This document shows, in pieces, positions 44,530-56,930 of a stretch of 64,000 nucleotides of DNA. Each line of letters begins with the position of its first letter. Positions within the stretch are counted from its first letter, which is position 1. The notes beneath the pieces were generated by a model. The model saw only the letters and a list, made by a program, of their open reading frames with translations, was not told the origin of the DNA and did not search any database. The position numbers and the translations under genes were made by a program. Location of the stretch: positions 9,025,001 through 9,089,000 of the forward strand of contig CM074758.1 of NCBI GenBank assembly GCA_037355855.1, read 5' to 3'. Origin of the DNA: Pseudo-nitzschia pungens (taxonomy: Eukaryota > Bacillariophyta > Bacillariophyceae > Bacillariales > Bacillariaceae).

Positions 44530-47251
44530 TCATCGGGCCGTCGGTCTCGGTCCCACCAGTCCCTGGGACAGCCGCTCGCTGGCCCAGTTGAGACTTCGCT
44601 GGAGATTTTTTTCCGTCAACCTGGCGATCAACAACTTTCCAAAGTCTTGGAGCGGCACACGGTATTCCCGTACGATTGGGATCAGTGCCCGGAGTCGTGC
44701 CGTCGCGGCCGATCCGCCGTTTTCGACAGAGTTGTTGTTGTTGTTGTTGCTTCCTCCCCCCATGGCACCGTCGAAGTCTCCTCCCAAAAACTGCACCAGC
44801 TTGGTGATCTGCTGTACCATTCGCTTGTCGTTGTCGCTGAGTTCGGGATTGAGCGCCCGGAAAAAGGACGGCGTGGGCAGATTGGAAAGACCGGCCCGGC
44901 GGAGGATTTCCTGGGTCGCTTCCCGGCTGGAGGCGTCCACGACCGTGACGATTTCTTCCAGCATGAACTCCCGGAAGGGTTCTCCCTCCTCGCTGAAGAA
45001 GAATCGGAGTCCCTCCCGGACAGTTTCCTGGTCCTCCTGGGTCTGGGCCTGGAAGTTGGATCCGCCAATGTTGCTGTTGTTGTTGTTGGTCGCGGTGCCG
45101 GTGGTGGTGGAGGACACCCGGAATCGTCCCCCGTCAATGTCCGTGTCGCGCTCGGACGTGTCGACGACCTGGGACCCGACAAAGTCCCCGGCGCTTCCGA
45201 CGACCTTGTTCCCCCGGACGCCGTCGACCTTGTAGGCCGTTCCGTCCCCGTCGTCCCGAATGGCCTTGAATTTTTCCAGGGCCTCCAGCAGGTCGATCAA
45301 CCGCTCGGCGTCGAACTCTCCCTCCCGTCCGTACACCATGTACCGGAGCGCGGCCCGGAGCCGCGGCGAGTCGTCCGTCATCAATCTCCGGGCGATGTAG
45401 GGGTAGGCCTCGTCGATGATGGCGAACTCGGGGTTTCCGACCAGCGCGATGCCCTCCAGCACCGAGATGGCCCGGATGACCAGCGCAAAGTAGGGCGGGA
45501 TGCGAAAGGGGAACTCGTAGGTGATGACGGCGAGGTCCGCGGCGAGTTCCTGGAAGTTGATGGACTTGGCGCCCCCCCCGGCGAGGGCGACGTCAAAGAC
45601 CTTGGTGAGGGCCGGCACGATGGGTGCCGTGTCGGTTCCCTCCGGGATGAAATCGAGGTTGATAAAGTCCTGTCCGATCTCGGTGTAGTCGCGGTTGATG
45701 AGGTGGGCGATGGCCTCGACCATTCCGTATTTTTGGTTGTCGGTGATTTCCGTCATCAGACCGAAATCGAGAATGGCGAGCTTGCCCTCTTTCGTGCGCA
45801 TCATGTTGCCCGGGTGGGGGTCTGCGAGCGGGACAAAGCGGAACACGAGAAACAAACAAAACCAAAACAATAACAATACAATAACAATAACAAACAAACA
45901 CAAACTGTGAGCCAGCGGGCACGAAACGTCACAACGAACCATTCCTAGATTCGGCGTTTCACGGTGTTTGCAAAAGTCGCTCGCTCAATCGCTGTCGCTC
46001 GCAAAACGCGTGTGTATTGCATTGTATTGCATTGCATTGCTACGCACCGGCGTGAAAGAATCCCTTGTCCAGCAATTGCGTCATGTACGTGATGACCCCC
46101 AGGTTGACCAGCGCCCCGACGTCGTCCGCCTTGGACTGGCTGAGTTTTTCCCCCTCGATCCACTCCGCGACGTGGACCCGCCGGGAGGTGTACTCCGGAT
46201 AGTTCTTCGGGATGACCACCATCGGCAGGACGCTCATGTCCTCCGCGATCCGCAATCCGTTCTCGCACTCGAGGTTGTAGTCCAGTTCCTGGTAGAATCG
46301 AAAGGCGAACTCGTCCAGGAGGGCCACCGCGTCGAGGCGGTCCGTCAGCTGGGGAAAGTTCCGGGCGATGAGCCCGAACTCCCGGGCCAGGAACAAATCG
46401 AGCGAGACGGTTTCCAGGACCGCCGGCCGCTGGACCTTGACGGCGACGGTCTCCCCGGTGGATCGGAGCTTGGCCCTGTAGACCTGCCCGAGGCTGGCGG
46501 CGGCCACCGGTTCGGGGGTGATCTCCGAGAAGAGCTCGTCGACGGATCTGCCGAGCTCCCTCTCGATCGTCGCGAAGGCGACCTCCGACGAGTAGCTGGG
46601 AACCTTGTCGCAGAGCTTTTGCAGCTCGACCATGGACCGGGGCGACAAAATGTCGGGACGGATCGACAGGGCCTGTCCGATCTTGATGTAGAAGGGTCCC
46701 AGGCTGGTGATGGTGTCCCGGAGTTCCCCGGCCCGCTGGATTTCCAGGTCCGGATTGTCCTTGGATCGGCCCAGCAGCGCGTCGAGGGCCAGCCGCAGCG
46801 CCAATCCGCCCCCGACGCTCGTCAGCTGCAGGATCCGCTGGAGAATCGTCAGCGGCCGCTTCTTGAAAAAGTCCTGGAGGGCCCTCGGGTCGTACTCGTA
46901 GGGCAGACCGGTTCCGGGATCGGTGGACTCGGTGGACTCGATGTCGACCAGCCGCATCCGCAATCCTTCCAGCGCCGCGTCGTCGTCGTTGAGGTTTTTC
47001 CCGCGGAGGGCGTCCATCACCATGCGGGCGTCCTCGTTTTCGTTGAGCTGCTTTCGCACGTCCTTCATCATGGCGCTCGTTTCGGACACGGTGGTTGCGG
47101 AGAGCGTGGATGTGGATGTGGATGTGGATGCAATTGTGGCCGGATGCCGTCGGGTTGTGAGTGAGGAGGGACCGGTGAAGGACTCGGCTTGGTCCACGAG
47201 GGACGAGGCCAGCGCCAGCGACAGGAGGACGGAAGAAATTCGAATCTTCAT
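44530..47251 (-). CDS. ABC1/UbiB (ADCK) atypical kinase, plastid-type presequence
   Basis: Two intact exons on the minus strand, 47251-46048 and 45821-44530, with a 226-bp phase-1 intron (831 residues). The start MKIRISSVLLSLALASSLVDQAES is a signal peptide, followed by FTGPSS, an F at the +1 position as in secondary-plastid presequences. The ABC1 domain has the KxGQ motif KIGQALSIRPDILSP, the Ala-rich loop AAASLGQVYRA, the ExD-type ELDYNLE, and catalytic FFHADPHPGNM completed across the splice junction, then LAILDFGLM as the metal-binding DFG. The C-terminal 350 residues are family-unusual and include an Asn/Gly-rich linker. Plastid ABC1K proteins regulate prenylquinone metabolism in plants. 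The precise subfamily cannot be named from motifs alone. Confidence 0.9.
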
Positions 47252-48683
47252 TATTGTTTCGATCCGATTGTCGCAACTGCTATGCTTCTGCTATTGGTAT
47301 GTAATATTTTTTTTCAAGATATTCGAACAATGTGGTACTGGTGCTGGTGATGGTACTTGTATGTATCGATTGCTTGCTAGTATTGTATACTGTATTGTTG
47401 TTGTTGCGTATTTCTGTTTTCTCTTGCTTCTCCTCTGTTTCTTTGTAAAAGGGTTGCTGCCTAACAGGTATTGTGATACTTCGGTGTCGGTTCGACGTTC
47501 GAAACGAAACCAAATCTTTAGTGTGTGATAGCACCAAAGCTTTGACCCGTACGGTACAAGTAATACAGCAAGTAAGTTACGTTTCGGATCACCACCCACG
47601 AGACAGGACACAGAAAGAAACCACCAATTGTTGTCAAGGCCGTCGTAAGATTACTTAGTTGTATTCAGAGAAAGCGATCCCTATTCGTTGTTCGTTCGAC
47701 CCGATGATGACGCATTTTTATCGCGTCGATGGGAGTTCTACGTGGTCTGGAAGGATATAATTAGCACTGAACAACACGGTCCCGGTACGAGTACTGGAAA
47801 AAGAAGGTAATCTTAGGTAGGAATCGTGTTTTGTGATTTGTATTTTGATGATAACCTTATCCATGCCTTCCTTCCCGTCATTCCTTCCCGTCAGTCGGGT
47901 TTCGAACCCGCTCCTCCAATCAGAATCAGAATGATCGAGAGCCCGCTCCGGTAGTCGATGTGCACAAAATCGAATACATGATTCATAGATATGATACATA
48001 TGTACATAGTTGGCTAATTCGATACTTCGTAGATAGATAGATAGATACATACATACATACATATAAAGTATAGGTACGTACGCATTTAGAGTGGTAGATA
48101 GGTAGGTAGATATACGTAATAGATAGGAAGGTAGTTAAGTAAGTATAAACGTATGATATCGTTTTTCATGACATATCCTTCCTCGGCATCTTTCGTTCGC
48201 GCCATTTTTTGCGCGCGCCAAGCAGTATCAAACAAAAACAAGATCAATCCAATCTCCAAACCGCGGTGAGTGTCGGTAGGATGAAACTCTCCGTAGAAAT
48301 TGTACTCAGATTTTACGGAGCACTACTATCATCAACGAGGAAGCCAAAACCTTCTCACCGTTTCATGAATCATCCTGCCTTGCAATAAGGTAAGCTTACG
48401 GTAAATTACTAACCGGTATGTTGTAGTTTATTCATCATTATTTGTGGCACAATCATTACTATTACTTGCACATCACCGGTTCTTACAACTCCTGGCTGAT
48501 TTTTCGGCACGATATTCCATATTCCATGTACAGTAAGGTTACCGGTACATCATTCATACTTCTTCCACTCATCCTCCCTCTACCGGAGGTTCATTGATTG
48601 TCACACGTAACACAATACAACGCAACGCAATACAACGCAACGCAACAAACATCCTTGCTACTACAAGTCTAATTATCCACACC
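47252..48683. other. Divergent intergenic region with microsatellites
   Basis: About 1.4 kb without a supported gene between ABC1 kinase (minus) and DNA ligase (plus). A GATA/CATA tetranucleotide array is at 48031-48063. Confidence 0.55.
48031..48063. repeat. GATA/CATA tetranucleotide microsatellite
   Basis: Three TAGA units followed by CATA units; further TAGGTAG units extend to about 48140. Confidence 0.75.
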
Positions 48684-51600
48684 ATGCCCAAGCAACAATC
48701 CAGCATCGACTCGTTTTTTGGGGTGTCCTCCGGCAAGACGAAGAAACAAAAGACGCTGACCTCCTTTTTCAAAAAAGACAAGGACAAGGAAAACGACGAC
48801 AACGGGGTGGCCAAGACCGAAGATCCCATCAAAACCGATCCGGAAGACGGCAAAGACAAAGACCACGACGACGACGAAGAAGAGGATGAAATCCTGCCGC
48901 AACCCAAACGAATTTCTCCCGGCAGCAAGAACAAAAACAAGAACAACAACAGCAACAACAAAAACAACAACAAAACCAAAAAGCGAGACTCTCCGGATGG
49001 AAAACAAGGACCGGGATCGTCCGGACGGACCAAGCGCCGGCTGGTGATTGACGACGACAGCGATGACAGCGATGACGATGGCAATGGCAATGACAACGAA
49101 ACAAAAGATCCAAACAACGATGAGCAAGACGAGGAAATGAAGGATGCTCCGTCAACAACATCCGGCAGCGAACCCACCAAAAACGAAACCAAAGTCGAAT
49201 CAGAAGAAAAGGACTCCAAACCCAAAGCGAAATCGAAAGCGAAAGCGACCGCTTCTCCCTCGTCCTTTTTTGGGAAAGCAAACTCCAAATCCAAGTCCCA
49301 ATCCAAATCCAAATCCAAATCCAAATCCAACAACGATCCAACGACCAAAAAAAGCACCAAACCCGAACCCGACAGCCATTCAACCAATCTATCCTCGACC
49401 GAGCGCAAGACGAAGGCGTCTCTGTCGACCGGCGACGACATGACACCAGAGGACGCTCCGATCGACAACGACAAGGACAACGACAAGGACAAGGACGACG
49501 AAACCGACTGCCCCGCCAAGCGAAAACTGATCCGCCGCGCCAAAAAGATTGCCAAGGCCTACAAGGTCGAGGTCGAGATCGAGGGCGATTTCCCAAGGCC
49601 CAAGCCATTGTCAAGCACGACCAAGTCGTCCGGATCCAAAGCCAGCACCGAGACCCAAAACGGCAAGAAGGCGGGCGGCACCCGCGAACCACCGCCGGGG
49701 GGCATCGTCCGATACGGGGACCTGGTCACCGTCCTGGACGAGATCGAGGGCGTTTCGAGCCGCCTCGAGATCCAGGCCCTCCTCACCCGGTTCTTTCGGC
49801 GCATCATTCGGTTCGGAACCCTCCCGGACGACCTGACCGCCGCCGTCTACCTCTCCTGCAACGCCGTCGCCCCCGCCTACGACTGCGTCGAGCTCGGCAT
49901 CGGGGATTCCCTCCTGGTCAAGGCCGTCTCGGAGGCCTACGGGTCCAGGCCTTCCGCGATCAAGGAGGAACTCCAGAAGCTGGGAGACCTCGGACTGGTG
50001 GCCCGGACCTGCAAGTCCCGGCAGCGGACGCTGGGATTCGGGACCCGGCCCCAGCCGCTGACCCTCTGCGCCGTCCTGGGCGTCTTCCGGGAGATCGCCT
50101 CCATCTCGGGGAGCTCGTCGCAGAAGCTCAAGGTGGACAAGATCAAGCGGTTGCTGGTGGCGGCGAAGGACTCGGTCGAGACGAAAGTTCATCGTCCGGG
50201 GGCTCCAGGGAAAGCTGCGGATCGGCCTGGCCCAGTCGACGGTGCTGGTCTCCCTGGCCCACGCGCTGGCCATGACGATCCCGGGCACGGTGAGGGTGAC
50301 GGAGGAGGGAGGGGGCTCGCAGAAAAACCGACGGCGACAACCATGGCGAACGACGAACGGCAACGAAACTGACGACGACGACGACCCCGCGAATGCCGTC
50401 CGAGACCCGTGAAAAGCAGGATCCCATCGTCGCCGCCCTCAACGACGAATCCCTCCCCGTCGAAAAGACGCTCGAGGCCGCTTCCAACATGATCCGAAAG
50501 GTCTATTCCGAGGTCCCCTCCTACGACGCCCTGCTGGAGGCGGCGCTCAAAGTCCCCCTGGTCGAGCTCAACGTTCACTGCCACTTCCAGCCGGGCATTC
50601 CGGTGGAACCCATGCTCGCCAAGCCGACCCGGTCCATCCAGGAGGTCCTCAAGAGACTCGACGGCCAGGAATTCACCTGCGAGTACAAGTACGACGGCGA
50701 GCGGGCGCAGATCCACAAGGAACGGGACGGGACCCTCAAGGTCTTCTCGCGGAACCTGCTGGAAACCTCGGGCAAGTATCCGGAGGTCCCGCTCTTTGTC
50801 CAGGAGGCGGCCGAAGCGGCGGCGGCGCGAACCAAGGAAAAGGCAGAGGCAGAGGCAGACGCAAACGGAAACGGAAACGGAAACACCGCAGACGGTAACA
50901 GTGACCTCCAAGCGTTGTCGCCGGTCGATTCCTTCGTGCTCGATGCCGAGGTCGTGGCCTACGACCACGAAAAGGGACAGCTGGTGCCCTTCCAGGTCCT
51001 GTCCACCCGCAAGAAAACGGTGGACGAGGGAGAAACCTCCAAGGTCCAGGTCATTGTGCAGGCCTTTGACCTCATGTACCTCAACGGAAAATCCCTGCTG
51101 GGAAAGACCCTCAGGGAACGACGGGCGCTCCTCCGGACGCACTTTGCCCCCGTCGAGGGCAGGTTCCAGTTTGCCGAGGCACTGGACGCCAGGGAAGACG
51201 GCGACACGACGGTTTTGGAACAATTCCTCGACGCCGCCGTCAAGGGCCAGTGCGAGGGACTCATGGTCAAGACGATGGTGGACATCTACGAACCCTCCCG
51301 GCGGAGTCTCAACTGGCTCAAGCTCAAAAAGGATTATCTGGACGGGGTCGGAGACAGCTTCGACCTGGTCCCGCTGGGGGCCTATTACGGACGCGGGAAG
51401 CGCACCGGCGTGTACGGGGCCTACCTCCTGGCCTGCTACGACCCCGAAACGGAGGAATTCCAGAGCGTCTGCAAGATCGGAACGGGGTTTTCCGACGAGG
51501 ACCTGCAGTCCCTGTCGGCCTCGCTCAACGAACACGTTCTCGAAAAGGGCAAAAAGTCCTCCCAGTACGTCGTGTCCGACACGCTGGAACCGGACGTCTG

Positions 51601-51856
51601 GTTCGACGCCGTCCAGGTGTGGGAGATCAAGGCCGCCGACCTGTCCAAGTCGTCGACCCACAAGGGCGCCCTGGGCAAGCTGGAGGAGGGCCGCGGAATC
51701 GGCCTGCGGTTTCCCCGGTTCGAGCGGGTCCGAAGCGACAAGCGTCCGGACCAGGCCACCAGCTGCGACCAGATCCTGGACATGTACTACAACCAGGATT
51801 CCGTCAAGGGACAAGGTGGAGGAGGAGGCGGTTACGACGACTACGATGGCATCTGA
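48684..51856 (+). CDS. LIG1: DNA ligase I (ATP-dependent)
   Basis: Single exon with two +1 breaks (50184-50186 and about 50385-50392); 1056 residues when removed. It seals Okazaki fragments and repair nicks. The N-terminus has two PCNA-binding (PIP) boxes close together: QSSIDSFF (from residue 5) and QKTLTSFF (from residue 22). A long acidic/Lys/Asn-rich linker follows. The DNA-binding domain has IVRYGDLVTVLDEIEGVSSR, LLTRFFRRIIRFGTLPDDL and, across the first break, FIVRGLQGKLRIGLAQ. The nucleotidyltransferase domain has the active-site lysine in FTCEYKYDGERAQIH, then FSRNLLETSGKYPE, VDSFVLDAEVVAYD, QCEGLMVKTM and LNWLKLKKDYLDG. The OB fold ends with LRFPRFERVRSDK. The second break falls between the DNA-binding and catalytic domains. 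Extra Ala/Glu/Asn-rich insert at 50800-50910. Confidence 0.95.
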
Positions 51857-52257
51857 GAAGGAAAAAAAAAATGAGCGCCAAGGCTCGCACTGGAAGTGCG
51901 CCGCACCGCGCCGCAGTCCACCGCAAGGCACTGCATCGGAACCGTACCGAACCAAACCGATAGGCAGTGCGGTTCAATACATCGGGACGCGATGCGACGC
52001 AAAAACAAGATGTGGCGAAACAAAAAAAAGGGGATAAAACGAATCTAGAATCTTGTTAAACCGGAGCGTCCAACGAGTTTAGCCGTTTGCTCATCACACT
52101 AGATTTGAGGGCATCGATGGATGTGAAACCACCACGAAAATCCTTTGACAGTGTTGCTCCGTCCCACGCGAATCATCATCGTGCTTCTGCGCTCGGTCGG
52201 GTGATGTGCATCGGATGTTGGGCACGGCTTCCTCGGAGACCGGTTTTTTTTTTTCGC
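51857..52257. other. Convergent intergenic spacer
   Basis: No gene seen between the convergent DNA ligase and alpha/beta hydrolase genes. Confidence 0.6.
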
Positions 52258-53451
52258 TCATATTTGCTCCGCGGTTGCAAACGCGGAGTATTCCTCCGCC
52301 TTTGCCGAGATCGTCGACACGTGACCGAGATCCTCGTATTCAAAGAACTCCGATTGCCCCCGGAAAATCGAGTCGTGCAGGTATTTTGCGTGGGAGGGGG
52401 GAACGTTCACGTCCAATCCTCCCTGGAAGATGCCCACGGCCGGGAGATCTTTTCGGTCTCCGCTCTTGCCGCCGTATTGCTCGCGAAGAATGTCTTCGTA
52501 GGCGGGCCCGGACCCGAGAACGATCATCAAGTCGTCGTAGATGCCGGGATATCCCCCCTGCACCGCCATGGATCGCAGCACGGACAGAAAGGGAGTCACG
52601 TTGGTCTCGTCGGACATCCACGTCCGATCGGGGTCCGGCAGATTCTTGTTGCCGCGCGAGTTCAGGTGCGTTACCCAAGACATGGGCAGCAACGGAACCA
52701 GCATGTTGAAGATCGCACCGGTCGATACCGCCATGGCTCTCAGCTGGAAACGGCTCCACCGAGAGGTCGGAGCGCTCTTTACCACCGGTACGAGCGAATC
52801 CAACCCGGTTTTCATGCCGTCCGATCCGGCGGATATGCAAATCGCACCGACCAGGGACACGTTTCGGAGTCGAGCGGTCCGGGAGTCAGGGCCCGCCCCC
52901 CGGGATCGTTGGAGGTAGGATGCAAGCATTGCGAGCGCATACGGGCCACCGCCGCTCACACCAATGATGGAGAATTCGTCCCAGCCTTGGTGTTCGACAA
53001 GCTCCCAGATGCTTTCCACGAAGGTATCCAGGTTGCTTCCGCTCTTCTCGTCGTTGCTGGTGCCGTTTGCATCGGTGGCTTCGAGCAATGGTTTTTCCTC
53101 CCGAGAAACGTTGCTGTCGCGATCCGTGTAGGGGCTCGATGTTCTTCCCATGCCCGGCCGATCGATTCCGTACAACCTTCCTCCGTCACTCGCTACGGAT
53201 CGGGCGCAGAAAATACCTCCCTCCAAACCACATCCCGGAAATCCGTGGAAATACAACACCGGGTGTCTCTGGCCACTGCTGGTCCTCTCGCCTTCGCTGT
53301 TCGACTTCCTTCCACCGGAAGATTCCTCGGCGGGGGGATATTCGGAATCCCCTTCGGCTTTTGGAAATGTGTGGTAGGCGAGGAATCTTCCGTCCTTCAA
53401 CTCCAAGGAATGCTCCACGGATTCGGTTATCAATTGACTGGTTTCCGACAT
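52258..53451 (-). CDS. Alpha/beta hydrolase fold protein
   Basis: Intact single exon, 397 residues, no presequence. The fold motifs are in order: oxyanion loop VLYFHGFPGCGLEG (about residue 66), GIDRPGMGRTS, nucleophile elbow IIGVSGGGPYALAM with Ser in GVSGG (about residue 166), acid site FQGGLDVNVPPSHAKYL, and catalytic His in YEDLGHVSTI near the C-terminus. The triad is complete. The cap region between strands 6 and 7 is enlarged. Family members include esterases, lipases and epoxide hydrolases, and the substrate is unknown. Convergent with DNA ligase. Confidence 0.88.
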   Translation of the reverse strand: MSETSQLITESVEHSLELKDGRFLAYHTFPKAEGDSEYPPAEESSGGRKSNSEGERTSSGQRHPVLYFHGFPGCGLEGGIFCARSVASDGGRLYGIDRPGMGRTSSPYTDRDSNVSREEKPLLEATDANGTSNDEKSGSNLDTFVESIWELVEHQGWDEFSIIGVSGGGPYALAMLASYLQRSRGAGPDSRTARLRNVSLVGAICISAGSDGMKTGLDSLVPVVKSAPTSRWSRFQLRAMAVSTGAIFNMLVPLLPMSWVTHLNSRGNKNLPDPDRTWMSDETNVTPFLSVLRSMAVQGGYPGIYDDLMIVLGSGPAYEDILREQYGGKSGDRKDLPAVGIFQGGLDVNVPPSHAKYLHDSIFRGQSEFFEYEDLGHVSTISAKAEEYSAFATAEQI

Positions 53452-55085
53452 TGTGCGCAGCTATGGTTCGTCCCTTGTGACGCAGATCCTGTAAGTGAGT
53501 AGAAGTAGAAAACAATGATGAATTTTTCAAAATTAAAATGTCGACGACAGAGTGATTCGATGATTCCGTACAGTATTATTTTTTGTGATTCAAACGGTAA
53601 GGCTTCCGTACTCGCACTCGTACACAATGATTGCCAATTGCGTCGTTGCCGATGCATCCATCAAGAAACGAATGTCAAACGAAACAAAGAATCCGTTCAT
53701 ACCCGTAATATCTTACCGATACAATACAACATGGAAACAAGGATCGGGCGATAAATGCTGTCACCAGCAATGTAGTGTTCCTATTGGTTCGCGGTTCGCC
53801 ATCGCGGATCCATTGAAGACGGAGAAAAAAATTGGTCACGGCGTCAACACACTCTTAACCCGCGATGATTCATTCAAATCTTTCTTACGGGTTCCTTAAA
53901 CCCAGGGCTTTTATTATTTTATTCCGAATCATCAGAAATACGTACGAGTAACCTTACTGTTCGGCATTGTTGCACGAAATCCTGATTTGGGAAATGATGC
54001 ACATGGCAATGGAAATGGCAATGGAAATGGCAATGGCAATGGCAATGGCAATGGAAATGGAAATGGAAATGGAAATGGAAATGGAAATGGAAATGGAAAT
54101 GACAATCACCCATGACCATAATGTGGTTATTGTCATCTGAATCCAACATCGTGATGGTGGCTCATTGGGCTTGTCTTGTTTCTAGTAGTACATTGTGTCA
54201 CAGTACCTTCCTTGTTTTGTCACCGCGTGGCCACAAGATCCTCCTCATATTCTTTTGATGTATTCAATGCTGGCAGCACTATGAAAGATTAAAGTGCGCA
54301 TTTGAATGCAATGTAATCAAGGTGAGAAAACTTGGATTACTCCATTGGATTTTTTTTTCATTTTTGCGTACGGTACACGTGGTACAAGAGAGCAAATACA
54401 AGCACGTTTGTGTTGTTTCAGTGACGAACAAGATATAAAATTAATAGTTGTTGCGATGACAGGATAGTTTGGACACCATCATGTAGTAGTAGGCATACTC
54501 CTGCGCATGACTGTTCTGTGCACGTCTGTTGAGAAGTTACTGGCAGTAGATGGGATTTCAAACGATGTATGAACAAGATGCGAACGGAACGTGAAGTCAT
54601 TGTACTTGTTTGAATTGGATCGGTAGTGATCATTGCACGGTACTCGAACTAAACGTATTGAACGCCCTGAACATTGAAACAATGAGACTAATTTTTTTCG
54701 TTATATATCGACTGCACCACAAATTCTCTGGTTCCGGGCTGGAGGGCAGGTATCCCAAATCCATTCACCAAACAGCACCACCAGTCGCAAATTCAAATCT
54801 TCTACTTGAAAAGCATTGGTTAGGCGAACGCCCGATATGGATTCAATACCATTGGGAACTTGCCCTGTATGAGATGCCATCATTTAGTTCTGGGTGTATT
54901 CCAAAGAAAGTTTGGATAGCTCCTTGCATGTCTTGTCGCGTTGTGCTTTATATTGCTATAGGGCTTTCATCGTTCGCATTCGTATTGACAATGCCTCGTA
55001 GCGATCGACTTTTCGCATCACTCGTTTTGAATGCACTTTTTTTTCGGTACAAAGACAGATGACAGCGCATCGCGAGCAATGCGAG
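53452..55085. other. Intergenic region
   Basis: About 1.6 kb with no supported gene; contains a GGAAAT-type hexamer repeat at 54003-54100. Short open frames lack motifs. Confidence 0.55.
54003..54100. repeat. GGAAAT/GGCAAT hexanucleotide tandem repeat
   Basis: About 16 six-base units. The same hexamer is found in coding sequence at 31591-31648 and a related one (GGAAAC) at 50868-50885. Confidence 0.85.
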
Positions 55086-55809
55086 TCAACACCATCCCTT
55101 GTCCTGGATCAATCGCAATACCTGTCCGAGGACGTGCTCCCTTGTCTTCTTGGTCAGTTTGTGCACCTCGACTCCTTCTCGTGATGTGACCTCGTCGCAA
55201 AAGGGAACACGGTGGCCATAGATCGGTGCTGTCACGGCTCCGATCAAACGATGGTTCTCCGATTCGGACAGCAGCGCTAGAACGCGGTCGGAAAACTGCC
55301 GTGGAATGCAGCTCCATTCGACCGATTTCGTCCAGTACCAGAATTTCACCCTCTTTCATCTCCTTGCCGTCGGCTTTCGTGATGGCAGTCCCGGTCCTGT
55401 TGGAGCCGTTCAGTTTCCGCTTTTTCCCACCGTTCATGCCATTCAGCTCGTTTTCGATACCGGTGGAGGCTTTCGTTTCGAGACTTGGAAGCGCAATCGC
55501 CTCGAACGATTCGACGTCGACAAAGTACTGTCCCGTTTTGTAACTGGTAGAGACCCCGTGTCCTGCCTTCCTCGACAAAATCCCTCGCTTCCCGTCCGGG
55601 ACGCTCACGACGTCGAAACCGATTCTGCTCTTGGTTTTTGGATCCAATACTTCGTCCGTATAGAATCCCCTGCAGCTCAACCCTCGTGCTTGCAAAAAAT
55701 CTACCATCTTTTTGACCGCCGTGGTTTTTCCGCATCCGGGTTGCCCGGTCACCAAAATCCATTCCGGACGAGATGCCACCCCACGACGACTCGAGCTCGT
55801 TGCCTTCAT
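55086..55809 (-). CDS. NTPCR: THEP1/NTPCR-type nucleoside triphosphatase
   Basis: Minus-strand single exon with one +1 break near 55302; 240 residues when removed. Walker A: WILVTGQPGCGKTTAVKKM. Next come GLSCRGFYTDEV, RIGFDVVSV, GKRGILSRK and YFVDVESFEAIALPSL, all in the family order. Walker B is EILVLDEIGRMELHS, followed after the break by RQFSDRVLALL, the IGAVTAP strand and the basic C-terminus. These proteins hydrolyse NTPs in vitro; the cell role is unclear. A Lys/Asn/Gly-rich insert (about 40 residues) lies before Walker B. Confidence 0.9.
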
Positions 55810-56930
55810 TCTTTAAAAAACAATCAGACGGGATTCTATCGATCGGTCATGACAATCTTGAATGTCGCATTGGATGCGATTTGTCCCGGGATGATTGTAT
55901 CAGTGGGCAAACGCAGTTGTGGACATTTTGCTGGTAAGGGCCAGTCGAGAATGAAGAGAACTGGTTTGGTTCCATGAGCGAGAATCGAGAATCTCTGGTT
56001 GCTGATTGCTGATTCACCACTCATCACAGCAAAAACCATCCCATCCCATCCCATTCCATTCAATGAAGCCATCGCCCATCTCCCGACTCATCACGTCGCG
56101 TGTCACAAAGATGCCGATATTTTTTCGGAATTTTCTTCGCGCCATTATTTTTGCACTTCTAGTCGAACTGATCATGAATTGATTGTTGTTGAAGATTCTC
56201 CAATCAAATCTATTTTCGATTTGGGGTTTGCGGTCTTGGATGCCAGAAAAGACCAGGTATGTCTCGATGCGAGGTGAGGTTAACTTACCTGCTGGTATGG
56301 AATGTTTTCATCGTATGGGTGGGCGTCGGATTGCTAGGTACGAAAATACAATCGTTGAAAACAGGTAATCGTAGTATTTTGTCTATTCGTTGTTACTGCT
56401 CATTGACAATGTCACCGATCAAAACGGGTTGGCCAAGACGTTTTACGTAGAATTGCGTGAAGTTCCTATGAGAAATAAAGCTAGAATTAGCCAAACAGCA
56501 GTCATAACACTTTAACTGAAAACATGCTGACGTAAGGGTCGTCAGCAGCTGCTGAAATTTTTTTGGCATCGGTTTCCCCCAAATCTTTCAAAATTTTGAC
56601 GATGACGTGAGAGAATCTTTTCCGAGCACAAATGCAAAGCGTTGAAATGTCAACTTTTTTGCGAATCGAATGGATCGTAATGCTTTTATCCGCACAACGT
56701 CGTGTTCCGCATCGTACCGGTATTCTTCAGGCGGGTGTTCGACGCTTCACCCGTCTCCTCTAGGTGGCTAAGGGTATCCATCGTTCCTGAATACATACCG
56801 GTAACGCTATCGTTTTACTTCGATCAGGGCTTGCAATTGTTCCCCTCGCACCGGAGAAGTTTCACATATTCTGTTTCCTGCGCAACCGACGTCGTAGAAT
56901 TCACAGAATTGTTTGCTTGAACACTCAAAG
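55810..56930. other. Divergent intergenic region
   Basis: About 1.1 kb between divergent genes without a supported coding region. Promoters of the NTPase and the oxidoreductase should lie here. Confidence 0.55.

Noticed and set aside
44500..45873. 457-codon plus-strand open frame
   Set aside because: It is antisense to exon 2 of the ABC1 kinase.
47880..47960. tRNA-like GCGGGTTCGAAACCCG on the minus strand
   Set aside because: The T-arm-like hairpin lacks a matching acceptor stem and D arm.
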